Below the pieces are notes generated by a model that was not told the origin of the DNA, searched no databases, and worked only from the letters and a program-made list of their open reading frames with translations. Made by a program: the position numbers and the translations under genes. From Pseudarthrobacter sp. NBSH8 (GTDB lineage: Bacteria; Actinomycetota; Actinomycetes; Actinomycetales; Micrococcaceae), in NCBI RefSeq assembly GCF_014217545.1, contig NZ_CP043178.1:1674001-1738000 (forward strand): a DNA stretch of 64,000 nt, written 5' to 3'. This document shows positions 29,619 through 39,157 of this stretch, piece by piece (the stretch's first letter is position 1; each line of letters begins with the position of its first letter).

Positions 29619-29837
29619 TCTTGCCTCTGATCTGATGTTCCGGGTGTGTGGGGTCCCGTATAGACCTATTCGGTTGTGTGGGGGAGTTGCTGGCTACGGC
29701 GGACCGGGTACCGCCCTGCGGTCCCTCCTGGGTGTTCATCCTCGTTCGTCCTTCCGTCGGGTTTCGCGTTCACTACTTCATGATGGCTAGAGCCGCGTAC
29801 AACATGACTTGCTGATTATTCTTTAGATGGACCTGGG

Positions 29838-30613
29838 CTTGCGGCCCGTCCAGCATTCCCGCTCTGATACGTGTTCATGCAGGACTGCGGTCGCAACGGC
29901 CTGACCTGGCAACTGGTCCGGAGCTGATCATGAGGACGCTGGTTCTGGCCAGTTGGCAGGCGGGGCCGGCTTCGAGGGCGATTTGCAGGAACTGGTGGGC
30001 CTTGCTGCCGCTGTCTTCCCAACAGCTATCCGGCCGCCGCTGCCATCATTTTCCCGTCATTGCCACATCCGGCTTCTGGGTATCCGGCGTTGCTGTTCTC
30101 GCTGCTTTGGCGGTGGGAGCTGGCAACGCTGCCCTCAACCAGATCCCGACGATCTCGGCCTCCCCGGCGCCAACGCATGCTGGGCGAGCAGCGCGGCGAC
30201 GACCCAGACCGGATCTTTACCGATCGCCCGCGTGCGATTGCAGCGGTCGTTCGTGGGATACGAGGGCGTATCTCCGCACTCCGCCAGGCCGGTCTAATCC
30301 ACCAGTACTACACCGGAACCTCACGCCTGGACGTTCTGCGGCGCCGCGACCTAGACACAGCCTTCCTGGGCTTCCTGGACTCCGTCATCAGCGCCGCGGC
30401 GGAGACTTCAACGTCTGCTCGCTGAGAAAACGACAGCTGCGCCATAATCACGGCTGTCGGCGGCGTTGCGACAGACCTTACAGACTGCTCGGTCGCCGAC
30501 TCGAAGGGTCGCGGGAGAGCGTGCCCTTGTGCATCCCCTGTCTAGGAGTCAGTTGGTCGCCTTCTTTAACCCCGCATCGGGATGGCCCCCAAACTGTCCG
30601 TCGGTGGTACCGC
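29838..30613. other. 776-base stretch without a supported gene
   Basis: No intact recognisable gene is seen. The frame at 30060-30425 (plus) contains a protein-like end (RPRAIAAVVRGIRGRISALR, then RRRDLDTAFLGFLDSVISAA) but an Arg/Pro-rich first half, which looks like a broken gene read partly in a wrong frame. I do not recognise the family. The stretch lies between the island edge and the last gene of the minus-strand mhp unit, where decayed DNA is common. Confidence 0.4.
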
Positions 30614-31069
30614 CTAAACGTAGAAGCGGGCGAGGAATTCGGCCACGACGGCGGGTCTTTCCTGGCCCTCGATCTCTATCGTGTTCGCGACCTTGATCTG
30701 GGCGCCGCCCTTGACCTCGGTGACTTCGGCGATGGTGGCCTGCATCCGGATGCGCGAGCCTACCTTGACAGGTGAGGTGAAGCGGACCTTGTCCAGGCCG
30801 TAGTTGACCTTGGCGGTGACGCCGTCGACGTCGAACAACTCGCCCCAGAGCGGGATGATCAGGGAAAGGGTGAGGAAGCCGTGGGCGATCGGGGCTCCGA
30901 ACGGTCCGTCCTTGGCGCGCTCGGGGTCGACGTGGATCCACTGGTCGTCGCTGGTGGCGTCAGCAAATTTGTTGATCTGTTCCTGGGTGATTTCGACGTA
31001 GTCAGTGACGCCGAGGTCGGTGCCGGCGAGGGTGAGCAGTTTGTCGAAATCGACGACAAGATTGGGCAT
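30614..31069 (-). CDS. MaoC-family (hotdog) dehydratase
   Basis: 151 residues. The hotdog-fold hydratase/dehydratase pattern is clear: ITQEQINKFADATSDDQWIHV with the catalytic Asp and His, then GPFGAPIAHGFLTLSLI. It is probably an (R)-specific enoyl-CoA hydratase or a related acyl-CoA dehydratase. The frame is open from 31117, but the ATG at 31069 follows CAGGAGGACACT, a strong ribosome site. It is the last gene of the minus-strand set and follows the SDR gene after 104 bases. It fits a beta-oxidation-like branch beside the mhp genes; the substrate is not known. Confidence 0.85.
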   Translation of the reverse strand: MPNLVVDFDKLLTLAGTDLGVTDYVEITQEQINKFADATSDDQWIHVDPERAKDGPFGAPIAHGFLTLSLIIPLWGELFDVDGVTAKVNYGLDKVRFTSPVKVGSRIRMQATIAEVTEVKGGAQIKVANTIEIEGQERPAVVAEFLARFYV

Positions 31070-31173
31070 AGTGTCCTCCTGCGGTTGGATGGGGGTTTCT
31101 TGTGACTTCCTGCTCACTAAGCCGCAACGTCGATGTCGAGTTCGAAGCGGCTTGATGAGCAGCGATGGCCACG

Positions 31174-32112
31174 TCAGCCGATCTTTGCCGGCTGCTCGGT
31201 GTTCAGCTCCTCCGGGAGCGGGAGGAAGTCCTCGCCGACGCTCTGGAGCTTGTCACCGAAGAGCGTGCCGAAGTCCTCCACCAGGTCCTGGTAGCCCCAG
31301 CCGCCCTCGCGGTATTCGGTGACGGCAGCCTCGGGGTGGGTCCAGAGCTGCAGCCGGTCACCGCCGGCGCCGATGACCTGGCCGGTGATCCCGGCGGCCG
31401 AGTCTGAGGCGAGGAAGGCGATGAGTCCGGCGACGTCGTCGGCGGTGCCGAAGCCGAGCTCGTGGCGGAAGAAGGCGGGCATGGTCTCGCCGCGTTCGTC
31501 CGCTTCGACGGCCTTTTGGAAGTACGGGACGGTTTTGGTCATGGCGGTGGCGGCGACGGGGATGACGGCGTTTGCGGTGACGCCGGCCTTTTTCATTTCG
31601 AGCGCCCAGGTGCGGACCATGCCGACGATCCCGGCCTTGGCTGCAGCATAGTTGGTCTGGCCGAAGTTGCCGCGCTGGCCGGTGGGGGAGCCGATGGTGA
31701 TGATGCGGCCAGCGATGCCGTTCTCCTTGAAGTAACCGAACGCTTCCCGGACACAGGTGAAGGTCCCCTTGAGGTGGACGTTGATCACGTCGTCGAAGTC
31801 CTCGTCGGTCATCTTCAGCAGGGATTTGTCCCGCAGGATGCCAGCATTGGTGACCAGGATGTCCAGCCGGCCGAAGGTCTCCACCGCTGTCTGCACCAGC
31901 AGCCGGGCGGATTTGGTGCTGCCCACCGGTACGACGACTCCGACAGCACGGCCGCCGTCGGCCTCGACGGTCCGGACGGCGTCAGTCACCGACTCGGTGC
32001 CTTGGCCATTGATGACCACGGCAGCGCCCTGGCGGGCGAGCTCCCGGGCGTAGGCGAGGCCGAGGCCTCGTCCGCTTCCGGTGACGATCGCTACTTTTCC
32101 TGACAGGTTCAT
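31174..32112 (-). CDS. SDR-family oxidoreductase (3-hydroxyacyl-CoA dehydrogenase type)
   Basis: 312 residues. NAD(P) site VAIVTGSGRGLGLAYARELA; then TNAGILRDKSLLKMTDEDFD, ITIGSPTGQRGNFGQTNYAA with the catalytic Ser, and Y-A-A-A-K as the catalytic Tyr/Lys. The segment NAGILRDKSLLKM followed by a long C-terminal extension (WTHPEAAVTEYREGGWGYQD) resembles the dehydrogenase part of peroxisomal multifunctional beta-oxidation enzymes, which are often partnered with MaoC hydratases, as here. Function inferred: oxidation of a 3-hydroxyacyl-CoA. It lies 98 bases after mhpE. Confidence 0.82.
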   Translation of the reverse strand: MNLSGKVAIVTGSGRGLGLAYARELARQGAAVVINGQGTESVTDAVRTVEADGGRAVGVVVPVGSTKSARLLVQTAVETFGRLDILVTNAGILRDKSLLKMTDEDFDDVINVHLKGTFTCVREAFGYFKENGIAGRIITIGSPTGQRGNFGQTNYAAAKAGIVGMVRTWALEMKKAGVTANAVIPVAATAMTKTVPYFQKAVEADERGETMPAFFRHELGFGTADDVAGLIAFLASDSAAGITGQVIGAGGDRLQLWTHPEAAVTEYREGGWGYQDLVEDFGTLFGDKLQSVGEDFLPLPEELNTEQPAKIG

Positions 32113-32210
32113 CTCGAGCTCTCTAATAGGGGCGTCTAGACCGGCTGATACGGGCTACCAACCGGTTTAGGTGCAGGTCCGGCAGCTGTCGGCTTCTACG
32201 GCGCCAGAGG

Positions 32211-33257
32211 CTATGCGACCCGGGCGCCGGAGGCGAGCTGAACGGCGACGTCGACGATCATGTCTTCCTGTCCGCCGACGTAGCCGGCGCGGCCGATTTC
32301 CTCGAGGATCTGCCAGGCCGGGACGCCGTAGCGTTCGGCGGCACGTTCGGCGTGGATGAGGAAGGAGGAGTACACCCCGGCGTAGCCCTGCATGATGGAG
32401 GCGCGGTCCATGATGGGCATGCGGGTGATGATGGGCTTGACGATGTCATCAGCGGCGGCCATGACGGCGTGGACGTCAACGCCGGTCTCGATGCCGAGGC
32501 GTTCGAAGGCTGCAGCGAGGACTTCGGTGGGTGAGTTGCCGGCCCCGGCGCCAAGGGCCAACAGGGTCCCGTCGATCTGCTTGGCCCCGGCTCGGGCGGC
32601 AAAGACGGAGTTCGCGACGCCGAAGCTGAGGTTCTGGTGGCCGTGGAAACCAACCTGCGCGTCGTTGCCGAGTTCGGCGACGAGGGCGGAGACGCGGTCG
32701 GAGACGTCTTCGAGGATGAGGGCTCCGGCGGAGTCCACGACGTAGACGCACTGGCAGCCGGCGTCTGTCATGATCCGGGCCTGTTCGGCGAGTTTTTCCG
32801 GGGTGGCGCGGTGGGAGAGCATCAGGAACCCGACGGTCTCCATGCCGAGTTTGCGGGCGTGCTGGAAGTGCTGGATGGAGACGTCGGCCTCGGTGCAGTG
32901 GGTGGCGATCCGGGCCACCGATGCGCCGGCCTCGTGGGCCTGGTTCAGGTCGTGGATGGTGCCCAGGCCGGGCAGCATGAGTACGGCGATTTTTGCGTTG
33001 CGGGATTCGTCGACGGCGGCCCGGACCAGGTCCAGTTCGGGGGTGAGCGAGAAGCCGTAGTTGAAGGATGACCCGCCGAGGCCGTCGCCGTGGGTGACTT
33101 CGATGATTTCGACTTTGGCGTCGTCGAGGGCGCGGACGACGGAGCGGACGTGGTCTTCGGTGAACCGGTGGCTCATGGCGTGGGAGCCGTCGCGCAGCGT
33201 GGTGTCGGTCAGCCGGACGCTGAGTTTCTGTGCTGTGGTGGCGGAGATGGGGGTCAT
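32211..33257 (-). CDS. mhpE: 4-hydroxy-2-oxovalerate aldolase
   Basis: 348 residues. It splits 4-hydroxy-2-oxovalerate into pyruvate and acetaldehyde. The DRE-TIM barrel has [20 protein letters not shown] (metal Asp and catalytic Arg), [10 protein letters not shown], and [17 protein letters not shown] with the two metal-binding His. The C-terminal DmpG-like communication domain runs from about 275 to 348 ([20 protein letters not shown]) and contacts the acetaldehyde dehydrogenase partner, whose gene lies directly upstream (2-base gap). The frame is open further upstream, but the ATG at 33257 is right for the family. Confidence 0.95.
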   Translation of the reverse strand: MTPISATTAQKLSVRLTDTTLRDGSHAMSHRFTEDHVRSVVRALDDAKVEIIEVTHGDGLGGSSFNYGFSLTPELDLVRAAVDESRNAKIAVLMLPGLGTIHDLNQAHEAGASVARIATHCTEADVSIQHFQHARKLGMETVGFLMLSHRATPEKLAEQARIMTDAGCQCVYVVDSAGALILEDVSDRVSALVAELGNDAQVGFHGHQNLSFGVANSVFAARAGAKQIDGTLLALGAGAGNSPTEVLAAAFERLGIETGVDVHAVMAAADDIVKPIITRMPIMDRASIMQGYAGVYSSFLIHAERAAERYGVPAWQILEEIGRAGYVGGQEDMIVDVAVQLASGARVA

Positions 33258-33259
33258 GG

Positions 33260-34198
33260 TTATGCTCCTACGGGTGTGGCGGAAAGGGCGGCGTCCATGC
33301 GCTCGGCCAGCAGGTCTGCCGTCCGGGTGGCGGCGGCGGTGATGATGTCCAAGTTGCCGGCGTATTCGGGCAGGTAATCGGCTGCACCCTTGACCTGGAT
33401 CCAGATCCCGACCCGGCCATTGCCGCTCCAGTCCTCGCGGGCTGCGTCGAACTGGGGCTCGACGCGCAGCGAATAGCCGGGCACGTAATCCTGGATCTTC
33501 ACAACGGCCTCGTCGATGGCGGCACGGATTTTGTCCTGCAACTGCCCGGGTTCGGCGGCTGCGGCCGGGATGGCGCAGTAGACGGTGTTGCGCATGATCA
33601 TGGGCGGTTCCACCGGGTTGATGATGATGATGGCCTTGCCGCGCTTGGCTCCACCAACCACTTCCAGGGCTTTGGCCGTGGTCTCGGTGAACTCGTCGAC
33701 GTTGGCGCGGGTGCCCGGGCCGGCGGATTTGGAGGCGATGGAGGCGACGATCTCGGCGTAGTCGACCGGGACCACGGAGGAGACCGCGGCGACGATCGGC
33801 GTGGTGGCCTGGCCGGCGCAGGTGATCATGTTGACGTTCAGGACGTCCTCGAGGGCGTCCAGGTTCACCACCGGGCATAGGTAGGGGCCGACAGCGGCCG
33901 GGGTCAGGTCGATCGCGTGGATCCCCGCGGCCTTGTACTTCGGGGCATTGATCTGGTGGGCCTTCGCGGAGGTGCATTCGAACACGAAGTCCGGGAGCTC
34001 GTCCTGGGCCAGGAGCCAGTCCACGCCCTCGGCGGAGGTGGTCAGGCCGAGCCGGGCGGCGCGGGCGAGCCCGTCAGAGGCCGGGTCGACGCCGATCATG
34101 TATTTGACTTCGACGTTTTTGCTGCGGCGCATCAGCTTGAACATCAGGTCGGTGCCGATGTTTCCTGAGCCGACGATGGCTGCTGTTTTCTTTGCCAT
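33260..34198 (-). CDS. mhpF: Acetaldehyde dehydrogenase (acylating)
   Basis: 312 residues. It turns acetaldehyde, channelled from MhpE, into acetyl-CoA with NAD and Co[21 protein letters not shown] is the NAD site; [16 protein letters not shown] and [17 protein letters not shown] follow, the latter carrying the catalytic Cys. The C-terminal part is the dimer/aldolase contact region. It lies between mhpD (11-base gap) and mhpE in one minus-strand unit. Confidence 0.95.
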   Translation of the reverse strand: MAKKTAAIVGSGNIGTDLMFKLMRRSKNVEVKYMIGVDPASDGLARAARLGLTTSAEGVDWLLAQDELPDFVFECTSAKAHQINAPKYKAAGIHAIDLTPAAVGPYLCPVVNLDALEDVLNVNMITCAGQATTPIVAAVSSVVPVDYAEIVASIASKSAGPGTRANVDEFTETTAKALEVVGGAKRGKAIIIINPVEPPMIMRNTVYCAIPAAAAEPGQLQDKIRAAIDEAVVKIQDYVPGYSLRVEPQFDAAREDWSGNGRVGIWIQVKGAADYLPEYAGNLDIITAAATRTADLLAERMDAALSATPVGA

Positions 34199-34209
34199 GG
34201 TGGGGGTCC

Positions 34210-35052
34210 TTAGTCTGTGAAGTGAAGGGTCAGTGAGCCCAGCAGGCCGAAGTCCGCGACGGCGGTGCTTCCGGCGGTCACGGGCTCGGCCTTGGTGAAG
34301 GAACCGGGGAGAATTAGCTGGCCGGCTTCAAGCGCAACGCCCTCTTCGCCGAGGACGTTGGCCAGCCAGGCCAGCGGTGCCACGGGGTTGCCCATCACGT
34401 CGGAGCCCGTGCCGGAGCCGGTAACCTCGCCATCGATCACCAGCGAGCAGGGGACGTCCAGCAGCGCCGTGGGGTCGACGTCGAGCGGGGTTGAGCCGAC
34501 GGCGATCGCGCCGCAGGAGGCGTTGTCCGCGACCGTGTCCACGAGCTTGATGTCCCAGTTTGTGATGCGGGAATCGATGATCTCGATCGCCGGGTACACT
34601 GCGGCAATGGCGGCAGCGGCCTGTTCCAGGGTGACGCCCGGGCCCTGCAGGGAGTGCTTCAAAACAAAGCCGAATTCCGGCTCCACTTTGGGCTGGATAA
34701 ATCCGGACGCCGGGATGTTGGCGCCGTCGTAGTGGACCATGTCCTTGAAGAAGAACCCGAAGTCCGGCGAATCAACGCCGAGCTGTTTCTGCATGGCCAG
34801 CGAGGTCAGGCCCACCTTGCGGCCGGCCAGCACACGCCCGGCAGCCGTGTGGTGCTCAAGCTGCACGGTCTGCACGCGGTAGGCGTCCGCGAGGGTCAGC
34901 CCTTCGAGCCTGTCGCGCAGCGGCGCAACCGGTACGAGGGACTCGGTGGCGGCCAGCAGTTCCTGGCCGAATTTCTCCAGCTGTTGCTGGCGGGCCTCCG
35001 GGGCAGCGGGGGCAGCGGCGGTGTCTGCCGGGGCAGTGGTTCCGCTCGTCAT
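34210..35052 (-). CDS. mhpD: 2-keto-4-pentenoate hydratase
   Basis: 280 residues. It hydrates 2-hydroxypenta-2,4-dienoate to 4-hydroxy-2-oxovalerate. The fumarylacetoacetase-like fold has [33 protein letters not shown] with the metal-binding Glu residues, and [20 protein letters not shown]. An Ala/Pro-rich start ([17 protein letters not shown]) precedes the domain. Its ATG shares a base with the mhpB stop (TGATG), so the two are coupled. Confidence 0.94.
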   Translation of the reverse strand: MTSGTTAPADTAAAPAAPEARQQQLEKFGQELLAATESLVPVAPLRDRLEGLTLADAYRVQTVQLEHHTAAGRVLAGRKVGLTSLAMQKQLGVDSPDFGFFFKDMVHYDGANIPASGFIQPKVEPEFGFVLKHSLQGPGVTLEQAAAAIAAVYPAIEIIDSRITNWDIKLVDTVADNASCGAIAVGSTPLDVDPTALLDVPCSLVIDGEVTGSGTGSDVMGNPVAPLAWLANVLGEEGVALEAGQLILPGSFTKAEPVTAGSTAVADFGLLGSLTLHFTD

Positions 35053-35993
35053 CAGCGCAGCACCGCCGTCGTCACGCCAAATCCGGCGATGTATTCCTTG
35101 ATCGGCTTGTAGAACTCGTAGGTGACGTCGTATTCGCCGCAGGCGCGGAGGGCAGAATAGGCCGCCACCCAGGTGCGGACCTCGTGGGAGGAGTGGCCGG
35201 CTACGCGGGACATCTCTTCCGGGTCGTAGGCGTCGAAGCCCGTGACATCGCCTGACCTGCAGACGTCAAGGAACGCGCGGTCCCACTCGGGATTAAGTTC
35301 CATGATGTCTGCCTCGCCCCGGGCGAAAGCCTCCGCTGTGGCGATGGTGCGGGCCTGGCGTGCGGCGCGCGCCTCCGCAGTGGGGCGGCGTCCGTCGGTG
35401 AGGAACTGGCGCTGTTCGTCGGTGGCAGTGGCGATCTGCGGCACCGGCGGATCATGGGAGAGCCCGCCGGAACCGATGAACAGCACCTTTTTGTCCGAGT
35501 TCTTGAAGTACTCGCCGATGGCCGCGCCGAACTGGCGGACGCGGCGCACCTTGGAGAAGGGCGGGGCCACAGAGTTGATGAAGACCGGAATGAGCGGCTT
35601 GGCGGCAGCGTCGCCGCTGTAGAGAATCTCCATGGGCTGCACGGCTCCGTGATCCACCTCCATCCTGCGGGAGATCGCAGTGTCGATGTCCTGGGTGATG
35701 ACGTACTGGGCCAGTTCTTCGGCGATCACGGTGGGGACGTCCAGTTTCCCGGCAAACGAGTCGTAGTCGCCGGTCCCGTGGGCTTCATAGCCGATGCAGA
35801 ACGGGGGCATCAGGTCGTAGAAGAACCCGTTGTAGTGGTCGGGGCCGAAGTTGACGACCAAGTCCGGATCAAAATCCTTGACGAAGGCGCGGACCTGGTC
35901 GAAGGCGGACTCGACGGCGGCTTTTACCTCGGCCGGAGGGTTGGCGTGTTCGAGCAAAGGGCTGTGGGACATGCACACCAGTGCCTGGGTCAT
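35052..35993 (-). CDS. mhpB: 2,3-dihydroxyphenylpropionate 1,2-dioxygenase (LigB-type extradiol)
   Basis: 313 residues. It cleaves the ring of 2,3-dihydroxyphenylpropionate (or dihydroxycinnamate) next to the two hydroxyls (meta cleavage). The LigB-family features are ALVCMSHSPLLEHANPP, VNFGPDHYNGFFYDLMPPFC, RMEVDHGAVQPM and FIGSGGLSHDPPVPQ; the His residues of these segments bind iron and act in catalysis. The frame is open to 36053, but the ATG at 35993 fits MTQALVCMSH. It is the first gene of the mhpB-D-F-E unit, with an operator-like dyad 90 bases upstream. Confidence 0.95.
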   Translation of the reverse strand: MTQALVCMSHSPLLEHANPPAEVKAAVESAFDQVRAFVKDFDPDLVVNFGPDHYNGFFYDLMPPFCIGYEAHGTGDYDSFAGKLDVPTVIAEELAQYVITQDIDTAISRRMEVDHGAVQPMEILYSGDAAAKPLIPVFINSVAPPFSKVRRVRQFGAAIGEYFKNSDKKVLFIGSGGLSHDPPVPQIATATDEQRQFLTDGRRPTAEARAARQARTIATAEAFARGEADIMELNPEWDRAFLDVCRSGDVTGFDAYDPEEMSRVAGHSSHEVRTWVAAYSALRACGEYDVTYEFYKPIKEYIAGFGVTTAVLR

Positions 35994-36082
35994 GAGGGGG
36001 CTCCTTCTTGATGGGCGTGTGGCCGGGGAGGCGCTTGCTGACTTCCATTCCAATCCCGGCGCTGCCGGTGAGTCAGGTCTGT

Positions 36083-36099
36083 GTTCCGTACGGCGGGAC
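36083..36099. promoter_or_regulatory. Operator-like dyad before mhpB
   Basis: GTTCCGTACGGCGGGAC fits GTTCCG-N5-CGG(A/C)AC with one change (G for A/C). It lies about 90 bases before the mhpB ATG. Four further matches stand before other transcription units of the island. Confidence 0.6.
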
Positions 36100-36115
36100 A
36101 GAAAAAGTCGGGCTA

Positions 36116-36568
36116 CTACTTGTTGCCGACCGCGCGCTCTTTGATGGCGTACGTGAACGTGGAGTGAAGCAGCTGCTTGCCGTCGGCGTCGGCCACCGAC
36201 ACTTCTGCCACGGCCACGGTGTTGCCGCCGCGCAGGATGCGGGCGGTAGCGATGGCGGGGGATGCCTTCGAATTGGACATGAAGTTGATGTTCGACTGGA
36301 CGGCCAGGGGAAACTGCCCGCTGCCGGCATACGTCTGCATGGCAAGGAACGTGCCGGTGATGTCTGCGGCGCCGAAGAGCGCTGCGGCGGAGAACATCCC
36401 CGAGGCTTGGGCATACGCGTCCTGCAGCGGCATGGACATGCTCACGGTGGAGTCCGTCACGGCGTGCGGTTCAAGGCCAAGTGTTGCTGCGATGTCATCG
36501 AAGCCGCGCTTTGCGGTGAACTTCTCAACGAATGCGCTGAATTCCTCAAGGGAGGAGGGGTGAGCCAT
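36116..36568 (-). CDS. PaaI-like hotdog thioesterase
   Basis: 150 residues with a single hotdog domain: FGAADITGTFLAMQTYAGSG and LAVQSNINFMSNSKASPAIA, then a typical beta-sheet end (VAVAEVSVADADGKQL). It lacks the classic HGG motif of PaaI, having MFSAAALFGAAD in that place, so it is best called a PaaI/DUF4442-like thioesterase. It may free CoA from dead-end acyl-CoAs. It lies between the MFS gene and mhpB, all on the minus strand, but the mhpB operator follows it. Confidence 0.7.
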   Translation of the reverse strand: MAHPSSLEEFSAFVEKFTAKRGFDDIAATLGLEPHAVTDSTVSMSMPLQDAYAQASGMFSAAALFGAADITGTFLAMQTYAGSGQFPLAVQSNINFMSNSKASPAIATARILRGGNTVAVAEVSVADADGKQLLHSTFTYAIKERAVGNK

Positions 36569-36618
36569 CTGATTGCTCCTGGGCTTAATGCGGAAGGGTT
36601 CGGAATCAGGCTAACGAC

Positions 36619-36651
36619 GCCGGCACCCGCCCAGGAAGGGCGAGTGCCGGT
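36619..36651 (-). terminator. Terminator-like hairpin after the MFS gene
   Basis: CCGGCAC-C-CGCCC (36620-36632) pairs with GGGCG-A-GTGCCGG (36638-36650) around a short AGGAA loop and one mismatch. No T run follows on the minus strand. It separates the transporter from the thioesterase. Confidence 0.45.
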
Positions 36652-36669
36652 GTGCGGAACGTGATTCTT

Positions 36670-38034
36670 CTACAGGCTGGCAGCCTGCTCCTGGACTTCC
36701 CGTTCGGCCGTGGCTGCGCGATGTGCCTTGCTCCGGGTCTCCTTGGAGAGAAACACCGAAAGTGCGGCGATGGCGATCAGCACGATGAAGTACCAGGCGA
36801 TGTTGCTGGTCTTGCCGCCGTTGGGCAGGCCCATGAGCATCGTGGCCATGAGCGGGGCGGTGCCGGCGCCGATGACGGAACCCAGTTGGAAAGTCAGGGA
36901 CACGCCGGTGTACCGGTCCTGCGTTTCGAACTTCTCGGCCAGGAAGGCGCCGATGGGTCCATACATCGAGGCCTGGATGATCGGATTTCCCACAATGAAA
37001 GCCAGGGCGATCAGCCAGAAGTTGCCGGAGTTCAGCAGGGCGAACATGGGGAACACCAAAACCACGGAGACCGCTGCTCCGGCGAGCATGACCGGCCGCC
37101 GGCCGAACTTGTCAGAGAGCCAGGCGAAGAAGGGGATCGCGAAAATGTGCAGCACTGACGAGACTGTCAGCATCATCAGTGCGTCCTGGCGGGAAACCAC
37201 ACCCTGCGCAGCGACATAGGGCACAGCCCAGATGGCGAGGAGGGCCTGCATGAAGAGCGGACCGGCTACTGCGAGGGTGCCGAAGAGCGCGGACAGCGGG
37301 TACTTTTTCAGCACCCGCACGATCGGTACGCCGGTGTGTACTTCGCCGGCGGCGCGGGCCCTCTCAAAGTCGGGTGATTCGGTGACCTTGTACCGCAGGT
37401 ACAAACCGATGATCACGAGGGTGGCGGAGAGCAGGAACGGGACGCGCCAGCCCCACGTAAGGAACTGCGTGTCCGGCAATCCCGCGAACAGGCCCAAGAC
37501 CAGGGTGGCGAAAACCGAGCCCGTGGGACCGCCGGTGACAGCGATCGACGCCGCGAACCCGCGGTTCTTCTCCTTGACGTGCTCGGCCGCCATGAGGGTG
37601 GCGCCGGCCCACTCGCCGCCCACAGCGAGTCCCTGGATGACCCGGAGCAGGACCAGGATCAGCGGGGCGGCAATACCGATGGTCTGGTACGTGGGCATGA
37701 GCCCGATCGCCACGGACACGATACCCATCATCATCAGCGTGATGAAGAGCATATTCTTGCGGCCAAACTTGTCACCGAAGTGGCCGAACAGAATACCGCC
37801 CACCGGGCGGGAGACGTAACCGGCCAGCAGGATGACAAAGGAAAGGGACGTGCCAAGCACCGGATCCATACCGGCAGGGAAGAACAGTTTGGGGAAGACC
37901 AGTCCGGCGGCGGCGCCGTACAGCAGGAAGTCGTAGTACTCCACGGTTGAGCCGAGGAAGCTGGACACCAGGGCGCGGCGGGTGTCCTTCTTGGTGCCCG
38001 CCGTCGAATCTGCGGCGAGAGGGGATTGCGTCAT
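36670..38034 (-). CDS. MFS transporter, metabolite:H+ symporter (MHS) type
   Basis: 454 residues with about 12 membrane spans. The MHS-family features are SSFLGSTVEYYDFLLYGAAA near the start, GHFGDKFGRKNMLFITLMMM (the loop 2-3 motif), LRVIQGLAVGGEWAGATLMA, and AWLSDKFGRRPVMLAGAAV in the second half. Members carry carboxylic acids and aromatic acids with protons. In this setting the likely substrate is phenylpropionate, cinnamate or a hydroxy derivative. The start at 38034 follows an in-frame stop closely. It is divergent from the enoyl-CoA hydratase gene across a perfect operator-like dyad. Confidence 0.88.
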   Translation of the reverse strand: MTQSPLAADSTAGTKKDTRRALVSSFLGSTVEYYDFLLYGAAAGLVFPKLFFPAGMDPVLGTSLSFVILLAGYVSRPVGGILFGHFGDKFGRKNMLFITLMMMGIVSVAIGLMPTYQTIGIAAPLILVLLRVIQGLAVGGEWAGATLMAAEHVKEKNRGFAASIAVTGGPTGSVFATLVLGLFAGLPDTQFLTWGWRVPFLLSATLVIIGLYLRYKVTESPDFERARAAGEVHTGVPIVRVLKKYPLSALFGTLAVAGPLFMQALLAIWAVPYVAAQGVVSRQDALMMLTVSSVLHIFAIPFFAWLSDKFGRRPVMLAGAAVSVVLVFPMFALLNSGNFWLIALAFIVGNPIIQASMYGPIGAFLAEKFETQDRYTGVSLTFQLGSVIGAGTAPLMATMLMGLPNGGKTSNIAWYFIVLIAIAALSVFLSKETRSKAHRAATAEREVQEQAASL

Positions 38035-38125
38035 TGCATGCTCCAAAAGGGGTGCGGTTGCGTCGGGAGATGGACGAACGTATGCGCTGAGAATGTCCCG
38101 CCCCCGCGCCTGTGACCAATGACAT

Positions 38126-38142
38126 GTTCCGTACCGCGGAAC
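38126..38142. promoter_or_regulatory. Operator-like perfect dyad between MFS and enoyl-CoA hydratase genes
   Basis: GTTCCGTACCGCGGAAC is an exact palindrome with a 5-base spacer. It is 92 bases from the MFS start and 79 from the hydratase start, so it can control both divergent units. It is the best-matching of the five copies. Confidence 0.7.
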
Positions 38143-38220
38143 GGTTTCGTTCCCAGGCCTGACTCTTTCGGGCCCGCGCCTGTGACAATGAGGCCCTTCG
38201 CAGTCCACGAAAGGAAACGC

Positions 38221-39027
38221 ATGTCCGGGAAATCCGCTAATGTCCTCACCAAGCGCCACGGCCCCGTGCTGGTGGTGACGATCAATCGGCCTGATGTCCT
38301 CAACGTCATTGATACCGAGACGGCCACGGCACTGGGCGAAGCCTGGGAATCGGCCGCCGATCCCGGGGTCAGGGCCTTGATCCTCACGGGAGCCGGGGAC
38401 AGGGCGTTCTGTGCCGGCGCGGACATGGACGCCCTGGCCCGCGGTGAACTTCTTCGCTCCACCGCCCCGGGAGGAAACGAGTGGGGTTTTGCGGGGGTCG
38501 TCCGCCACGAAGTCACCGTCCCCGTCATCGCGGCGGTCAATGGCGTTTGCCTGGGCGGCGGAATGGAGTTGGTGCTGGCAGCAGACCTGGCGGTCGCGGC
38601 GCCACGTGCCCGGTTTGGCCTTCCCGAGGGCAAAATCGGTGTGTACGCGGGCGGCGGAGGGGCATTCAGGCTCCCGGCCCAGATTCCTTCGAAGGTGGCC
38701 ATGGAGATCCTGCTCACCGGACGCATGGTGGAAGCTGACGAGGCCGTCCGCTGGGGACTGGTCAACGCGGTGGCCGAAGATCCCCTGGCCGGCGCCCTGG
38801 AACTGGCGGGGCGTGTGGCCGCCTGCGCGCCCTTGAGCGTGGCCGCCACCAAACGGATCGCACGAGGCCTCGATTCCCGGCCGGACGGGACCCTGATACG
38901 ACAGGGCGAGGACCCGCATTGGCAACGCAACGAAGGGGAGGGACCGGGTGTCCTGGGGTCGGCTGACTGTGCTGAAGGAGTGGCCGCATTCAGGGCCCGG
39001 CGGGCGCCGGTCTGGAGCGGAAGATAG
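38221..39027 (+). CDS. Enoyl-CoA hydratase/isomerase family protein
   Basis: 268 residues, crotonase fold. RALILTGAGDRAFCAGADMD holds the first oxyanion-hole segment, VIAAVNGVCLGGGMELVLA the second (GGGMEL), and FGLPEGKIGVYAGGGGAFRL follows. In a typical hydratase two Glu residues act; Glu near GGGMEL is present and the second is at LPEGKIG. It is likely to hydrate an aryl-enoyl-CoA such as cinnamoyl-CoA or a longer homologue. The frame is open from 38119, but the ATG at 38221 follows AAAGGAAA and fits. It stands alone before the hca-like operon. Confidence 0.85.
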   Translation: MSGKSANVLTKRHGPVLVVTINRPDVLNVIDTETATALGEAWESAADPGVRALILTGAGDRAFCAGADMDALARGELLRSTAPGGNEWGFAGVVRHEVTVPVIAAVNGVCLGGGMELVLAADLAVAAPRARFGLPEGKIGVYAGGGGAFRLPAQIPSKVAMEILLTGRMVEADEAVRWGLVNAVAEDPLAGALELAGRVAACAPLSVAATKRIARGLDSRPDGTLIRQGEDPHWQRNEGEGPGVLGSADCAEGVAAFRARRAPVWSGR

Positions 39028-39057
39028 CCCTGCTTGAGGCGATTGACAGACCCTAGT

Positions 39058-39074
39058 GTTCCGAGGTTCGGCAC
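39058..39074. promoter_or_regulatory. Operator-like dyad before the hca-like operon
   Basis: GTTCCGAGGTTCGGCAC matches GTTCCG-N5-CGG(A/C)AC fully and lies 84 bases before the dioxygenase alpha-subunit ATG. Confidence 0.65.
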
Positions 39075-39157
39075 AGCGGCTGGCGGCAGGGCCCGGCTGG
39101 GGTGTCCTATGAGACTCAGGAACACCAGCACCCCGAATTGAATGGAGGGTCCCGCAC

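Larger units (their letters stand above)
29537..29837 (+). repeat. Copy A of a diverged ~300-bp direct repeat downstream of tRNA-Leu
   Basis: From the tRNA-Leu 3' end to ACCTGGG at 29831-29837, the order and wording match 58394-58691. Shared blocks include CCTCTGA, GGTGTGTGGG, TTCATCCTCGTTCGTCCTTC, and CTTCATGATGGCTA followed by TACAACATGACTTGCT. The two copies differ by many substitutions and small indels, so this is an old duplication or two related elements side by side. A weak hairpin (ACCG/CGGT) with T runs just after the tRNA can be its terminator. Confidence 0.8.

Noticed and set aside
29515..29790. Frame conserved between copy A and copy B of the 300-bp repeat
   Set aside because: It starts inside tRNA-Leu and the differences between the copies do not fall on third codon positions; similarity is better explained by related DNA than by a protein.
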